Shown here in pieces: positions 56,463 through 64,000 of a stretch of 64,000 bases of DNA (within the stretch, counting starts at the first letter, position 1; every line of letters starts with the position of its first letter). The notes beneath the pieces were generated by a model. It searched no databases. It saw nothing but the letters and a program-made list of their open reading frames with translations, and was not told the DNA's origin. This stretch comes from Acidimicrobiales bacterium (GTDB lineage: Bacteria > Actinomycetota > Acidimicrobiia > Acidimicrobiales > Iamiaceae). The translations under genes and the position numbers were made by a program. Location: contig JAUJOW010000001.1 in the NCBI GenBank assembly GCA_030447445.1, positions 515,734 through 579,733 on the forward strand, written 5' to 3'.

Positions 56463-57259
56463 TGCCGGTGATCGATGGGCTCCGGGTGCGGGCCATGGTC
56501 CGCCGCCACGCCTACGTCCAGAAGCGGGCGCCCCAGCGCTGGTTCGATCTGGCCGTCTGGCCGTGCGTCGACACGGTGATCTGGGGATCGATCGGCGCCT
56601 TCGTCGACCAGCAGGGCGGGGCGGCGCGGTCGGGAGCGGCCTACATGCTGTCGGGCATCCTCCTGATGCACGTCGTGTACCAGGCCAACGTGTCGATGGC
56701 GACCGGGTTCATGGACGAGACGTGGTCGAGGAACCTGCTCAACCTGATGGTGTCGCCGCTGCGCGAGATCGAGCTGCTGGCCAGCCTGATGCTGGTGAGC
56801 CTGGTCCGGTTGGTGGTGGGCCTGTCGGTGGTGGCCCTGGCGGCCTGGGGGCTGTACGCCTTCGACGTCACCTCGGCCGGGATCGGCCTCGTCCCCGTCA
56901 TCGCCGTCCTCATGCTGGTGGGCTGGACGGTGGCGCTCCTCGTCATCGCCCTCATGCTGCGCTTCGGCAGCGGGGCCGAGATCCTCACCTGGGGGATCCT
57001 CTTCGTGGTCATCGCCTTGTCGGGGGCGTTCTACCCCGTCGACGCCATCCCGGGAGCGCTGCGACCGGTGTGCGAACTGCTGCCGTCGACCCATGCCTTC
57101 GAAGCCGCCCGCCTGCTCCTCGACGGCGAACCGATGCCCTGGGTCCGTCTCGCCGCCGCCGCCGCCGGACTGGCCGTCTGCATCCCGGCCGCCGTGGTGT
57201 TCCTCCTGCGCATGCTCCACCTGTTCCGCGCCAGGGGGTACGTCACCCGCTACTCCTGA
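56462..57259 (+). CDS. ABC-2 type transporter permease
   Basis: 265 residues with six hydrophobic segments (AAYMLSGILLMHVVYQANVS, LASLMLVSLVRLVVGLSVVA, LVPVIAVLMLVGWTVALLVI, ILTWGILFVVIALSGAFYP, LAAAAAGLAVCIPAAVVFLL) and the ABC2 end motif around YPVDAIPGALRPVCELLPST. ATG at 56462 lies in TGATG with GGAGGAG just upstream. Its end overlaps the convergent gene by ten bases. Substrate unknown. Confidence 0.92.
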   Translation: MPVIDGLRVRAMVRRHAYVQKRAPQRWFDLAVWPCVDTVIWGSIGAFVDQQGGAARSGAAYMLSGILLMHVVYQANVSMATGFMDETWSRNLLNLMVSPLREIELLASLMLVSLVRLVVGLSVVALAAWGLYAFDVTSAGIGLVPVIAVLMLVGWTVALLVIALMLRFGSGAEILTWGILFVVIALSGAFYPVDAIPGALRPVCELLPSTHAFEAARLLLDGEPMPWVRLAAAAAGLAVCIPAAVVFLLRMLHLFRARGYVTRYS

Positions 57260-57621
57260 GCGGCAGCCTCGGGTGGCTGACACGGCTCCGGCCCTCGAGG
57301 ATGGTCGCCCCAGCGGATCTGCACCTCGGCCGGTGCCGAGCTGGCCAGGGAGCCCTGAGCGTCGTTGGAGCCGTGGCCCTTCGGGCACTCGACCACGGAG
57401 AGGGCGAGCGCCCGGTGACCCTGCTCGAAGCGCAGCCGCACGGTGCGGTCCTGTCCGTCTCCGTAGAGTCGCCAGAGCCCGGTGATGGCGGCCCGCACCC
57501 CGATGATGCGGTCCTCCTCGAAGCCGGCGGCCTCGGCCAGGATCGAGCCCGCCATGCGCACCACCCCCAGGTAGCCCAGCCCTCCCGGTACGGTGAGGCT
57601 CACCACCGTGGCGTCGGTCAT
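57250..57621 (-). CDS. Conserved hypothetical protein, possible anti-sigma/kinase-like domain
   Basis: 123 residues: VVSLTVPGGLGYLGVVRMAG, FEEDRIIGVRAAITGLWRLY and TVRLRFEQGHRALALSVVEC. The pattern (T/S-V-P strand, then a helix pair) recalls the start of HATPase_c_2 anti-sigma factors, but the ATP-binding motifs are lacking. Function unknown. It precedes the end of a zinc-ribbon gene on the same strand. Confidence 0.6.
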   Translation of the reverse strand: MTDATVVSLTVPGGLGYLGVVRMAGSILAEAAGFEEDRIIGVRAAITGLWRLYGDGQDRTVRLRFEQGHRALALSVVECPKGHGSNDAQGSLASSAPAEVQIRWGDHPRGPEPCQPPEAAAQE

Positions 57622-57627
57622 CTCAGC

Positions 57628-57987
57628 TCACCGCCGCTCTCCACCGGGCCGGTCGCTGCCGTCGCCGAGGGCGGTGAGCAGCGCCGCCTCCCCGACCGAC
57701 GCCTCGGGCCCGTAGTTGACCACGGCCACGCCACCGGTGTCACAGCTCGGGCAGCGCAGGGCCAGCACGGCCTGCATGTCGGCGGGGTCCGAAGCCCCCT
57801 CGAGCCGTCGCGTCGACACCAGGTCCACCTCGTCGGGCGGCGTCTCCTGGCGGCAGGCCGGGCAGCGGACCGCGCCATCGTCGGTGACGGTCAGGTTGGC
57901 GGCGAACCCGTCGTCGGCAAAGGCGGCGAGAACCTCGACGAGTGTGGTGTTGTCGCTCGGGGCGTCGGGAGGGGTCTGATCCTGCAC
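57628..57987 (-). CDS. Zinc-ribbon-like small protein
   Basis: 119 residues with two Cys pairs: VRCPACRQETP and ALRCPSCDTGGVAVVNYGPE, suited to one zinc. The N-terminal half (LVEVLAAFADDGFAANLTVT) is typical of an actinobacterial hypothetical family. No known role. Six bases upstream of the next minus-strand gene, so co-transcribed. Confidence 0.68.
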   Translation of the reverse strand: MQDQTPPDAPSDNTTLVEVLAAFADDGFAANLTVTDDGAVRCPACRQETPPDEVDLVSTRRLEGASDPADMQAVLALRCPSCDTGGVAVVNYGPEASVGEAALLTALGDGSDRPGGERR

Positions 57988-58147
57988 CAGCCGTCGTCCT
58001 CCCGCTTCGTCTCGTCCACTTACTCATCAGGCGTGTTGGCCATCCCCGACCTGCCCACCGGCATCGAGCGTCAAACGACGCCGGGTTCTCGACCGCACCT
58101 CGTCGGGGGAGGAAGTGGGGGTCGAGTCCCCACCCGAGGAGCCCACC

Positions 58148-58360
58148 ATGTCCGACCCGACCGACCCCGACACCGAGGCCGTCGAGCCCGACAACAGCAC
58201 CGTGGACGACTGGTTCGGCCAGAACGTGGCCCGCGACCAGGAGGTGGCCGACGAAGCGATGGCCGAGGCCGGGGGGGATGCCGAGGAGGCCGAGCAGATC
58301 TTCGAGGACCGGGCCGCCGGCGAGGAGACCTACGACGAGGGGCATCCCCGCCCGCAGTGA
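58148..58360 (+). CDS. Small acidic hypothetical protein
   Basis: 70 residues, MSDPTDPDTEAVEPDNSTVD then DWFGQNVARDQEVADEAMAE and a highly acidic tail ending GHPRPQ. Probably cytosolic. A hairpin (GTGGGG/CCCCAC, 58115-58133) lies 14 bases before the start. Function unknown. Confidence 0.6.
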   Translation: MSDPTDPDTEAVEPDNSTVDDWFGQNVARDQEVADEAMAEAGGDAEEAEQIFEDRAAGEETYDEGHPRPQ

Positions 58361-58425
58361 CCATCCGTTGACGGCTTCATCTCCGGAGAGCGCGCGGGAA
58401 GGGCTCACCACGATGAGGTGCACCC

Positions 58426-58986
58426 ATGAGCGACGGAGAGCGGGCCCTTCGCCGCCAGCTTGAGGAGACGCGGGAGGAGCTGCGGGCCGTCACCGATGAG
58501 CTGGCGGTGGCCAACGGGGAGCTGGAGCTCGCCCAACGCGAGCTCGGCGCGCTTCGGGAGGAGTTCGAGAGGGCCAGCGCCGAGGTCGCCTCCATCAATG
58601 CCTCGCTGACCGCCGACACCGCATCGGCGGGAGCGGTCGGCTGCGCCGCCACCGTGCTCGAGGGCCTGGAAATGGCCGCCGCCACCCTCGACCCTGAGCT
58701 CGTGGTGCGGGCGTGGAACGGCGGCGCCGAGGCCCTCTGGGGGGTACCCGCCGCCGGCGTCGTGGGCCGAACGCTCCACGACCTGCGCACCGGTCCTCCC
58801 GCCGACGAGGTCCTCGCCCTCGTCGCCACCGCCGTGTCCGGCGAGGGCACCGCGTCCGGTGAGGTGAAGGGGGCCGATGATCAAGGTCGGTCGGTGTCCT
58901 ACGAGGTCACCTGCTCCCGGGTGCTCCCCGGTGGCGCGGGAGCGGTCGCAGGGATGCTCGTCCTGGCCCGCGCCCTCGATCGCTGA
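58426..58986 (+). CDS. PAS-domain protein with N-terminal coiled coil
   Basis: 186 residues. Residues 1-60 form a coiled coil (RQLEETREELRAVTDELAVA), then ASINASL and a PAS fold: MAAATLDPELVVRAWNGGAE ALWGVPAAGVVGRTLHDL. The coil-to-PAS joint strongly resembles the linker of CheB/CheR hybrid methyltransferases. Without an output domain it may be a ligand sensor acting by partner binding, or a remnant. Confidence 0.75.
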   Translation: MSDGERALRRQLEETREELRAVTDELAVANGELELAQRELGALREEFERASAEVASINASLTADTASAGAVGCAATVLEGLEMAAATLDPELVVRAWNGGAEALWGVPAAGVVGRTLHDLRTGPPADEVLALVATAVSGEGTASGEVKGADDQGRSVSYEVTCSRVLPGGAGAVAGMLVLARALDR

Positions 58987-59015
58987 GACCGGCGGTCGCC
59001 TGGGTCCCACCGGTC

Positions 59016-59477
59016 TCACGGCCCGGGACGGTCCACCTCGCCCCGCCACGCCCCGGTCTCGGTGCCCCTCGCCTCGATGAACTCCTTGAACCGCTCGAGG
59101 TCGCCCTTGGCCCGTGCCTTCACGAAGCCGAGCTTGTCGGCCACGGTCTCGAGGATCCCATCCGGATCGAAGTCGAGCTGCAACATGATGCGAGTGGTGG
59201 CGTCCTCGATGCGGTGGAAGGTCACCACGCCGGCCTGGTCCACCCCGTCGACCGACCTCCACGCCACCCGCTCGTCGGGGAGCTGCTCGGTGATCTCGGT
59301 GTCGAACTCGCGACTGACACCGGCGATGCTCGTCTTCCAGTGGGTGCGGGTCTCGGTCACCTGGGTGATCTCGTCGACACCGTCCATGAACTCCGGGAAC
59401 GTCTCGAACTGGGTCCACTGGTCATAGGCGGTCCGGATCGGCACCTTCACCTCGATCGACTCCTCGACGGTGCTCAT
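59016..59477 (-). CDS. SRPBCC/polyketide-cyclase-like protein
   Basis: 153 residues: SIEVKVPIRTAYDQWTQFET FPEFMDGVDEI, then FHRIEDATTRIMLQLDFDPD and the C-terminal helix AKGDLERFKEFIEARG. This is the START-like cyclase/dehydrase (CoxG/COQ10-type) hydrophobic-pocket fold. Ligand unknown. Confidence 0.88.
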   Translation of the reverse strand: MSTVEESIEVKVPIRTAYDQWTQFETFPEFMDGVDEITQVTETRTHWKTSIAGVSREFDTEITEQLPDERVAWRSVDGVDQAGVVTFHRIEDATTRIMLQLDFDPDGILETVADKLGFVKARAKGDLERFKEFIEARGTETGAWRGEVDRPGP

Positions 59478-59588
59478 GTGGTCCTCCTCGTGTCGCCTGG
59501 TATCGCCCTCGTTGTCGCCCTCGTTGTCGCGATGAGCCGACTGCTCCCCGCTGCCTCGCCGTCCGAAACGTGTGGGCTCGGTCGGTGA

Positions 59589-60234
59589 TCAGCCGTCGAG
59601 CAGAGCCGCCGCCGACCGCAGGTCGGCCACGAGGGCCCCCATGGCCTCCTCCCGCTGGTCAGGCGGGCCCCGCAGGATCGAGGAGGGGTGCACGGTTGGC
59701 CACCACATGCTCGACGAGCAGCGAGCTCATCGGCCGCCCACGGTCGACGGTGACGCGGAAACCGGGGCCCAGCTCGGCCTTGGCGGCGGTGGCGCCGAGG
59801 AGCACGAGGAGACGGGGCTGCACCAGGGCCAGCTCCCGTTCGAGCCACGGCCGGCAGGCCGCGACCTCGGCCCGGTCAGGCGTCTGGTGCAGGCGGCGCT
59901 TGCCTCGGGGCTTCCACTTGAAGTGCTTGACGGCGTTGGTCACGTAGACCTCGCAGCGGACGATGCCGACCTCGCCGAGCGCCTCGTCGAGCACCCGGCC
60001 GGCCGGCCCCACGAACGGCTGGCCCTCGACGTCCTCCCGGTCACCCGGTTGCTCGCCAACCAGCATCATCTCGGCCGGCACGGGGCCCTCGCCGAAGACG
60101 GTCTGGGTGGCGTTCTCCCACAGCGGGCAGGCTCTGCAGCCGTCGGCCTCGGCGGTGGCTGCCCGCCACGCCTCCTCGGGCCGGGTCGGTCCACCCTCGT
60201 TGCTGGCGTCGGTGGCGTCGGTGGCGTCGGTCAT
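59589..60234 (-). CDS. udgX: UdgX-type uracil-DNA glycosylase, frameshifted near the 3' end
   Basis: GCRACPLWENATQTVFGEGP gives the Fe-S/UDG start, MMLVGEQPGDREDVEGQPFV the active-site loop, and KPRGKRRLHQTPDRAEV the KRRIH-like insert that is unique to UdgX, whose histidine cross-links covalently to the abasic site. Near 59696 an extra base moves the end out of frame; the repaired end HPSSILRGPPDQREEAMGAL contains the family HPSS motif. Fe-S binding is inferred from the cysteines. The ATDATDATDA stretch follows a 9-bp tandem repeat at the start. Confidence 0.85.
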
Positions 60235-60287
60235 CCGTCCTCCTTGCGTTGCCGGGCCGAAGCATGCCCCGCGTGCCCGGTGCGACG

Positions 60288-60335
60288 CCGAGAAGTGTCG
60301 TTTGAGGGGCCAAGAAGTCGGGGAGCGCTTCTCGG
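60288..60335. promoter_or_regulatory. 8-bp inverted repeat in the leader of the GT operon
   Basis: CCGAGAAG (60288-60295) and CTTCTCGG (60328-60335) flank 32 bases, 35 bases before the ATG at 60371. Could be a regulator site or leader hairpin; no motif recognised. Confidence 0.35.
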
Positions 60336-60370
60336 CAGGAGGTAGAGAGGCCACGAGCGTCGGGGAGACC

Positions 60371-62032
60371 ATGACCGGATCGACCGCGGAGGGGACCGGG
60401 ACCATCGACTGCGCAGTCGTCATCCCGACCGTCGGCCGTCCGTCGTTGCTCACGTTGCTCGAGGCACTCGCCGACGGGGCAGGACCTGCTCCCCGCGAGG
60501 TCATCGTGGTGGACGACCGCACGCTCGGCGCGGGGTCGGAGCCGGTCCTCGACCGATGGACGGGCCAGCACGACCTGCCGGTGCGGGTGCTGGCCAGCGG
60601 CGGGGCAGGGCCCGCGGCGGCTCGCAACCGGGGCTGGCAGGAGGCACGGGCAGCGTGGGTGGTGTTCCTCGACGACGACGTGGTGCCCCGGCCGGACTGG
60701 AGAGCCCGGCTCGCCCATGACCTCGCCGCCGCCGAGGCCGATGTAGTCGGCGTGCACGGCCGGGTGGTCGTGCCATTGCCGAGTGATCGCCGCCCGACCG
60801 ACTTCGAGCGCGCCACCGCCGGCCTCGCCACCGCTCGCTGGATCACCGCTGATGCGGCCTACCGCCGAGAACACCTCCTGGCCATCGGTGGGTTCGACGA
60901 GCGGTTCCGCCGGGCCTACCGGGAGGATGCCGACCTCGGCCTGCGCATGAGCGCACGAGGCCGGCTCGTGACCGGCAGCCGCACCGTCGACCACCCGGTG
61001 CGATCCGCCGGCTGGACCGTGAGCATCCGAGCCCAGGCGGGCAACGCCGACGACGCCCTCATGCACGCGCTGCACGGCCCTGGCTGGCGGGCTCTGGCCG
61101 GTGCCCCCGCCGGCCGACGCCGCCGGCACCTCGCCATCACCGCCGCCGGGGTGGTGGCCCTGGTGGCCGCGGCCGCCGGGCACCGCTCGCTGGCCCGGGT
61201 CGCGGCCGTCGGATGGGCGGCTGGTACGGCCGAGCTGGCCGCCGCCCGCATCGCGCCGGGACCTCGGAACGCCGGCGAGGTGACGGCCATGGTCGTCACC
61301 AGCATGGCCATCCCGCCGGCGGCGACGGCCTGGTGGCTGGCGGGCACGGCCCGCTGGCTCCTGCGCCCACCACCGCCACACGTTCCGACGACGGCGCCTG
61401 GAGAGCACCAGCGCGCCGGTGAGCGATCGCCGGCAGGCGGCGCTCCAGACCAGCACGGTGCTCTCGTCGGCGAAGCCGACAACGCGTCTCCCGGCCCGCC
61501 GGTGAAGCACCAGCGCCCGGGTCTGGTGCTCTTCGACCGGGACGGGACGCTCATCGACGACGTGCCCTACAACGGCGATCCGTCGCTGGTGCAGCCTCGG
61601 CCCGGTGCCGGTCCCGCGCTCGAGCGCCTGCGGGCGGCCGGCGTGCCGGTGGCGGTGGTGTCCAACCAGAGCGGGGTGGGGTCCGGCCGGATCACCCTCG
61701 AGCAGATGCGCCTGGTCAACCGGCGCACCGAAGAGCTGCTCGGCCCGTTCGCCGCCGTGCTGGTCTGCCCCCATCGTCCCGACGACGGCTGCGGGTGTCG
61801 AAAGCCGGCTCCGCAGATGGTCCTCGACGCCGCCCACCGGGTGGGCGTCGAGCCGGGTGCCTGCGTGGTGGTGGGCGACATCGGCAGCGACGTCGGGGCG
61901 GCCCACGCCGCCGGGGCCCGTAGCGTCCTGGTCCCCACTGCGGCCACCCTCCCCGCCGAGGTCGAAGCCGCCCCCACCGTCGCCGAGGACCTCGAGCAGG
62001 CGGTGGCCATGATCCTGGCCGGTGCGGTGTGA
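60371..62032 (+). CDS. Fusion of GT2 glycosyltransferase and GmhB-like HAD phosphatase
   Basis: 553 residues. Residues ~10-230 are a GT2 fold: AVVIPTVGRPSLLTLLEALA, WVVFLDDDVVPRPDW (metal-binding D-D-D), GGFDERFRRAYREDADLGLR. Residues ~255-335 hold hydrophobic helices. From ~405: LVLFDRDGTLIDDVPYNGDP, VVSNQSGVGSGRITLEQM, the zinc loop VCPHRPDDGCGCRKPAPQM and VVVGDIGSDVGAAHAAG, i.e. heptose-1,7-bisphosphate 7-phosphatase (GmhB)-like. It opens an overlapping three-gene operon. Confidence 0.9.
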   Translation: MTGSTAEGTGTIDCAVVIPTVGRPSLLTLLEALADGAGPAPREVIVVDDRTLGAGSEPVLDRWTGQHDLPVRVLASGGAGPAAARNRGWQEARAAWVVFLDDDVVPRPDWRARLAHDLAAAEADVVGVHGRVVVPLPSDRRPTDFERATAGLATARWITADAAYRREHLLAIGGFDERFRRAYREDADLGLRMSARGRLVTGSRTVDHPVRSAGWTVSIRAQAGNADDALMHALHGPGWRALAGAPAGRRRRHLAITAAGVVALVAAAAGHRSLARVAAVGWAAGTAELAAARIAPGPRNAGEVTAMVVTSMAIPPAATAWWLAGTARWLLRPPPPHVPTTAPGEHQRAGERSPAGGAPDQHGALVGEADNASPGPPVKHQRPGLVLFDRDGTLIDDVPYNGDPSLVQPRPGAGPALERLRAAGVPVAVVSNQSGVGSGRITLEQMRLVNRRTEELLGPFAAVLVCPHRPDDGCGCRKPAPQMVLDAAHRVGVEPGACVVVGDIGSDVGAAHAAGARSVLVPTAATLPAEVEAAPTVAEDLEQAVAMILAGAV

Positions 62033-63123
62033 ACGTCGGCCCGGCCGACCACGTGCTCGTGGCCCGGCTCGACAACGTGGGCGACGTCCTGCTCGCCGGG
62101 CCGGCAGTGCGAGCGGTGGCCGCCTCCGCCAACCGGGTGACGTTCGTGTGCGGGCCGGCCGGGCGGCCCGCCGCCGACCTGTTGCCCGGGGTGGACCGGA
62201 TCGTCGAGCTCGACGCGCCGTGGGTGGCGCTCGACCCAACCCCCTTCGACGGCGCTGCCATCGCCGCCTTCGTCGACACCGTGGCCGACGACCGCCCCAC
62301 CGCCGCCGTCGTGCTCAGCTCCTTCCACCAGAGCCCGCTCCCGCTGGCGTTGCTGCTGCGGATGGCCGGGGTGACGACGGTGGCGGCCACCAGCGAAGAC
62401 CACCCCGGTTCGCTGGTCGATGTCCGCCGCCGCCCCGAGCAGGACGAGGGCAGCCACGAGGTGGAGCGGGCGTTGCGACTCGTCGCCATGCTCGGCTGCC
62501 GGTTGCCGGCGGGCGACCGTGGCGGGCTGGCCATACGCCGACCCCTTCCGCGCCCGCTGATGGTCGCCCAGCTCGACGGCGAACCGTTCGTGGTCGTCCA
62601 CCCCGGGGCCAGCGTCCCCGCCCGGGCGGTGCCCGCCGAACCGGCCCGCCGGTTCGTCGACCTCCTGGTGGCCGCCGGCCGGCGGGTGGTCGTCACCGGT
62701 GGTGCGGGGGAGGCCGAGCTGGTCGGGCAGGTCGCCGGCCCGCCCCGGGAGGCGGTCACCGCCGTGGCCGGTGGGACGACCCTCGCCGAGCTGGCCGGAC
62801 TGCTCGAAGCCGCCGCCGTCGTCGTCACCGGCAACACCGGTCCTGCCCACCTCGCCGCTGCGGTGGCCACGCCGGTGATCTCGGTGTTCGCCCCGGTCGT
62901 GCCCGCCGAGCGCTGGGCCCCGTGGCAGGTCGAGGGGCAACTCCTCGGCGACCAGGCCGTGCCCTGCGCCGGCTGCCGCGCCCGCACGTGTCCCTACCCA
63001 GGCCAGCCCTGCCTCCGTGACGTCACCGCCGAGCACCTGTACGAGGTCGCTTCCGGCTGGCTCGAGGACCCGGCTCCGGTACCGGTACCGATCCTGGCCG
63101 AGCCATCGGGAAACCTGCGATGA
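62029..63123 (+). CDS. Glycosyltransferase family 9 (heptosyltransferase-like)
   Basis: 364 residues. LVARLDNVGDVLLAGPAVRA at the N-terminus and ELAGLLEAAAVVVTGNTGPA HLAAAVATPVISVFAP are GT9 hallmarks, with ADP-heptose-type sugar binding expected. A Cys-rich stretch (CAGCRARTCPYPGQPC) near the end is conserved in the family. The start GTG 62029 overlaps the upstream stop. It is likely cytosolic or membrane-peripheral. Confidence 0.92.
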   Translation: MNVGPADHVLVARLDNVGDVLLAGPAVRAVAASANRVTFVCGPAGRPAADLLPGVDRIVELDAPWVALDPTPFDGAAIAAFVDTVADDRPTAAVVLSSFHQSPLPLALLLRMAGVTTVAATSEDHPGSLVDVRRRPEQDEGSHEVERALRLVAMLGCRLPAGDRGGLAIRRPLPRPLMVAQLDGEPFVVVHPGASVPARAVPAEPARRFVDLLVAAGRRVVVTGGAGEAELVGQVAGPPREAVTAVAGGTTLAELAGLLEAAAVVVTGNTGPAHLAAAVATPVISVFAPVVPAERWAPWQVEGQLLGDQAVPCAGCRARTCPYPGQPCLRDVTAEHLYEVASGWLEDPAPVPVPILAEPSGNLR

Positions 63124-64000
63124 GGGTGCTCGTGTGGCACGTCCACGGATCGTGGACCACCGCCCTCGTGCAGGGCGATCACACCTACCTTTTGCCGGTA
63201 CTCCCTGACCGCGGCCCGGACGGCCGAGGCCGGGCCCGCACCTGGGACTGGCCCTGCGCCGCTGAGGAGCTGACCCCCGCCGAGCTGGCCACCACCGACG
63301 TCGACGCCGTCATCCTGCAACGTCCCGAGGAAGAAGAGCTCGCCCGGCGGTGGCTCGGGGGCCGGCGTCCCGGGCGCGACCTGCCCGCGGTGTGGGTCGA
63401 GCACAACGCCCCCCAGGGCCGCATCGCCGACCTCCGCCACCCCGCCGCCGACCGCGACGACGTGGTGGTCGTGCACGTCACCCACACGAACGATCTCTTC
63501 TGGGACTGCGGCTCGGCCCGCACCCGTGTCATCGAGCACGGGGTGGTCGACCCCGGTCACCGCTACACCGGCGAGCTGGCCCGGGCCGCCGTCGTCGTGA
63601 ACGAGCCCGCCCGCCGGGGTCGGGTGGTGGGGACCGACCTGCTGGAGCGCTTCGCCGCCGCCGTCGACATCGACCTGTTCGGCATGGGCACAGCCGACGT
63701 CGCCCACCGCCTCGGACTCGGTGGCGCCGACGACCTGCCCCAACCGGCGCTGCACCAGGCGATGGCCCGCCGCCGGGTCTACCTGCACCCCATCCGATGG
63801 ACGTCGCTCGGCCTGTCCCTCATCGAGGCCATGCACCTCGGCATGCCGGTCGTCGCCATGGCCACCACCGAGGTCCCCGACGCCGTCCCCGCCGAGGCCG
63901 GCGTCGTGACCAACCGGGTGGACCGGGCCGTCGACGGGCTGCGCCGGTTCGTGGCCGAGCCCGAAGCTGCTCGCCGAGCCGGCGACGAAGCCCGCAGGGT
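63120..64000 (+). CDS. GT4-like glycosyltransferase (3' partial)
   Basis: The ATG overlaps the GT9 stop (ATGA) and the frame stays open to the window end (~293 residues seen). MRVLVWHVHGSWTTALVQGD at the start and RWTSLGLSLIEAMHLGMPVV AMATTEVPDAVP with the E-x7-E-like nucleotide-sugar motif identify a GT-B retaining glycosyltransferase. Third member of the glycan operon; its end is cut off. Confidence 0.85.
   Translation, partial: MRVLVWHVHGSWTTALVQGDHTYLLPVLPDRGPDGRGRARTWDWPCAAEELTPAELATTDVDAVILQRPEEEELARRWLGGRRPGRDLPAVWVEHNAPQGRIADLRHPAADRDDVVVVHVTHTNDLFWDCGSARTRVIEHGVVDPGHRYTGELARAAVVVNEPARRGRVVGTDLLERFAAAVDIDLFGMGTADVAHRLGLGGADDLPQPALHQAMARRRVYLHPIRWTSLGLSLIEAMHLGMPVVAMATTEVPDAVPAEAGVVTNRVDRAVDGLRRFVAEPEAARRAGDEARR

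Noticed and set aside
58115-58133. T-arm-like hairpin (GTGGGG, loop GTCGAGT, CCCCAC) followed by CCACCA-like sequence
   Set aside because: The loop lacks TTC, and no matching 5' acceptor strand or D/anticodon arms exist in the preceding 80 bases; kept only as a leader hairpin note.

Overview
This window comes from a high-GC Gram-positive actinobacterium, most likely class Acidimicrobiia (Iamia/Ilumatobacter-like). That placement is an inference. It rests on very high GC, frequent GTG starts, ATGA/GTGA-overlapped genes, a mycothiol S-conjugate amidase, an F420-type luciferase-like oxidoreductase, an ImuA/ImuB/DnaE2 mutasome, and several small conserved proteins that I recognise from that class. 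No rRNA, tRNA, CRISPR array, intact insertion sequence or prophage was seen.

Layout. 0-12.5 kb: partial SDR, an uracil/mismatch glycosylase with a methyltransferase-like remnant at its N-terminus, pyruvate kinase, a lower-GC methyltransferase, LLM oxidoreductase, pentapeptide protein, thioesterase, amidase, a thiolase with two compensating frameshifts, a coiled-coil membrane protein, a nuclease lipoprotein and a YdjC-type deacetylase. Three copies of a dispersed hairpin repeat lie between these genes. 12.5-21.2 kb: GNAT, SCP2, Mca, NfeD-SPFH, glutamate dehydrogenase, an overlapping trmH-like operon ending in an acidic-repeat membrane protein, a phosphoesterase and acylphosphatase. 21.3-22.9 kb: a graveyard of toxin-antitoxin genes (DUF433/DUF5615, HEPN/nucleotidyltransferase, a PIN fragment). 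22.9-33.0 kb: the mutagenic repair genes dnaE2 and imuA-imuB, both with LexA-box-like sites, flanking a lipoprotein, a large LuxR-type ATPase regulator and PPK2.

33.0-46.7 kb: a sugar-dehydrogenase-like lipoprotein, an NfuN-domain protein, and a two-gene arginine-to-proline module (the AgrE fusion split in two) with a fourth repeat copy in front and a strong hairpin behind. Then come acyl-CoA dehydrogenase, RNase HII, a protein built of eight SAGSILSIG-type repeats, SelD, RpiB-like, a C69 peptidase, an AlkZ-like gene with an internal deletion, a HAD phosphatase and a zinc metallopeptidase. 46.7-60.2 kb: GH38 mannosidase, L,D-transpeptidase, an overlapping gpsA / six-hairpin-like / class III cyclase operon, a frameshifted glutathionyl-hydroquinone reductase, an ABC exporter, small proteins, SRPBCC and UdgX. 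60.3 kb to the end: a sugar-transfer operon with a GT2-GmhB-like fusion, a GT9 heptosyltransferase and a partial GT4-like enzyme.

Most of the window is ordinary chromosomal housekeeping with an unusual density of DNA-repair functions (Mug, UdgX, DnaE2, ImuA/B, an AlkZ relic). At least nine single-base indels interrupt otherwise well-conserved genes, several in homopolymers and two as compensating pairs. Sequencing error and real gene decay both have to be considered.
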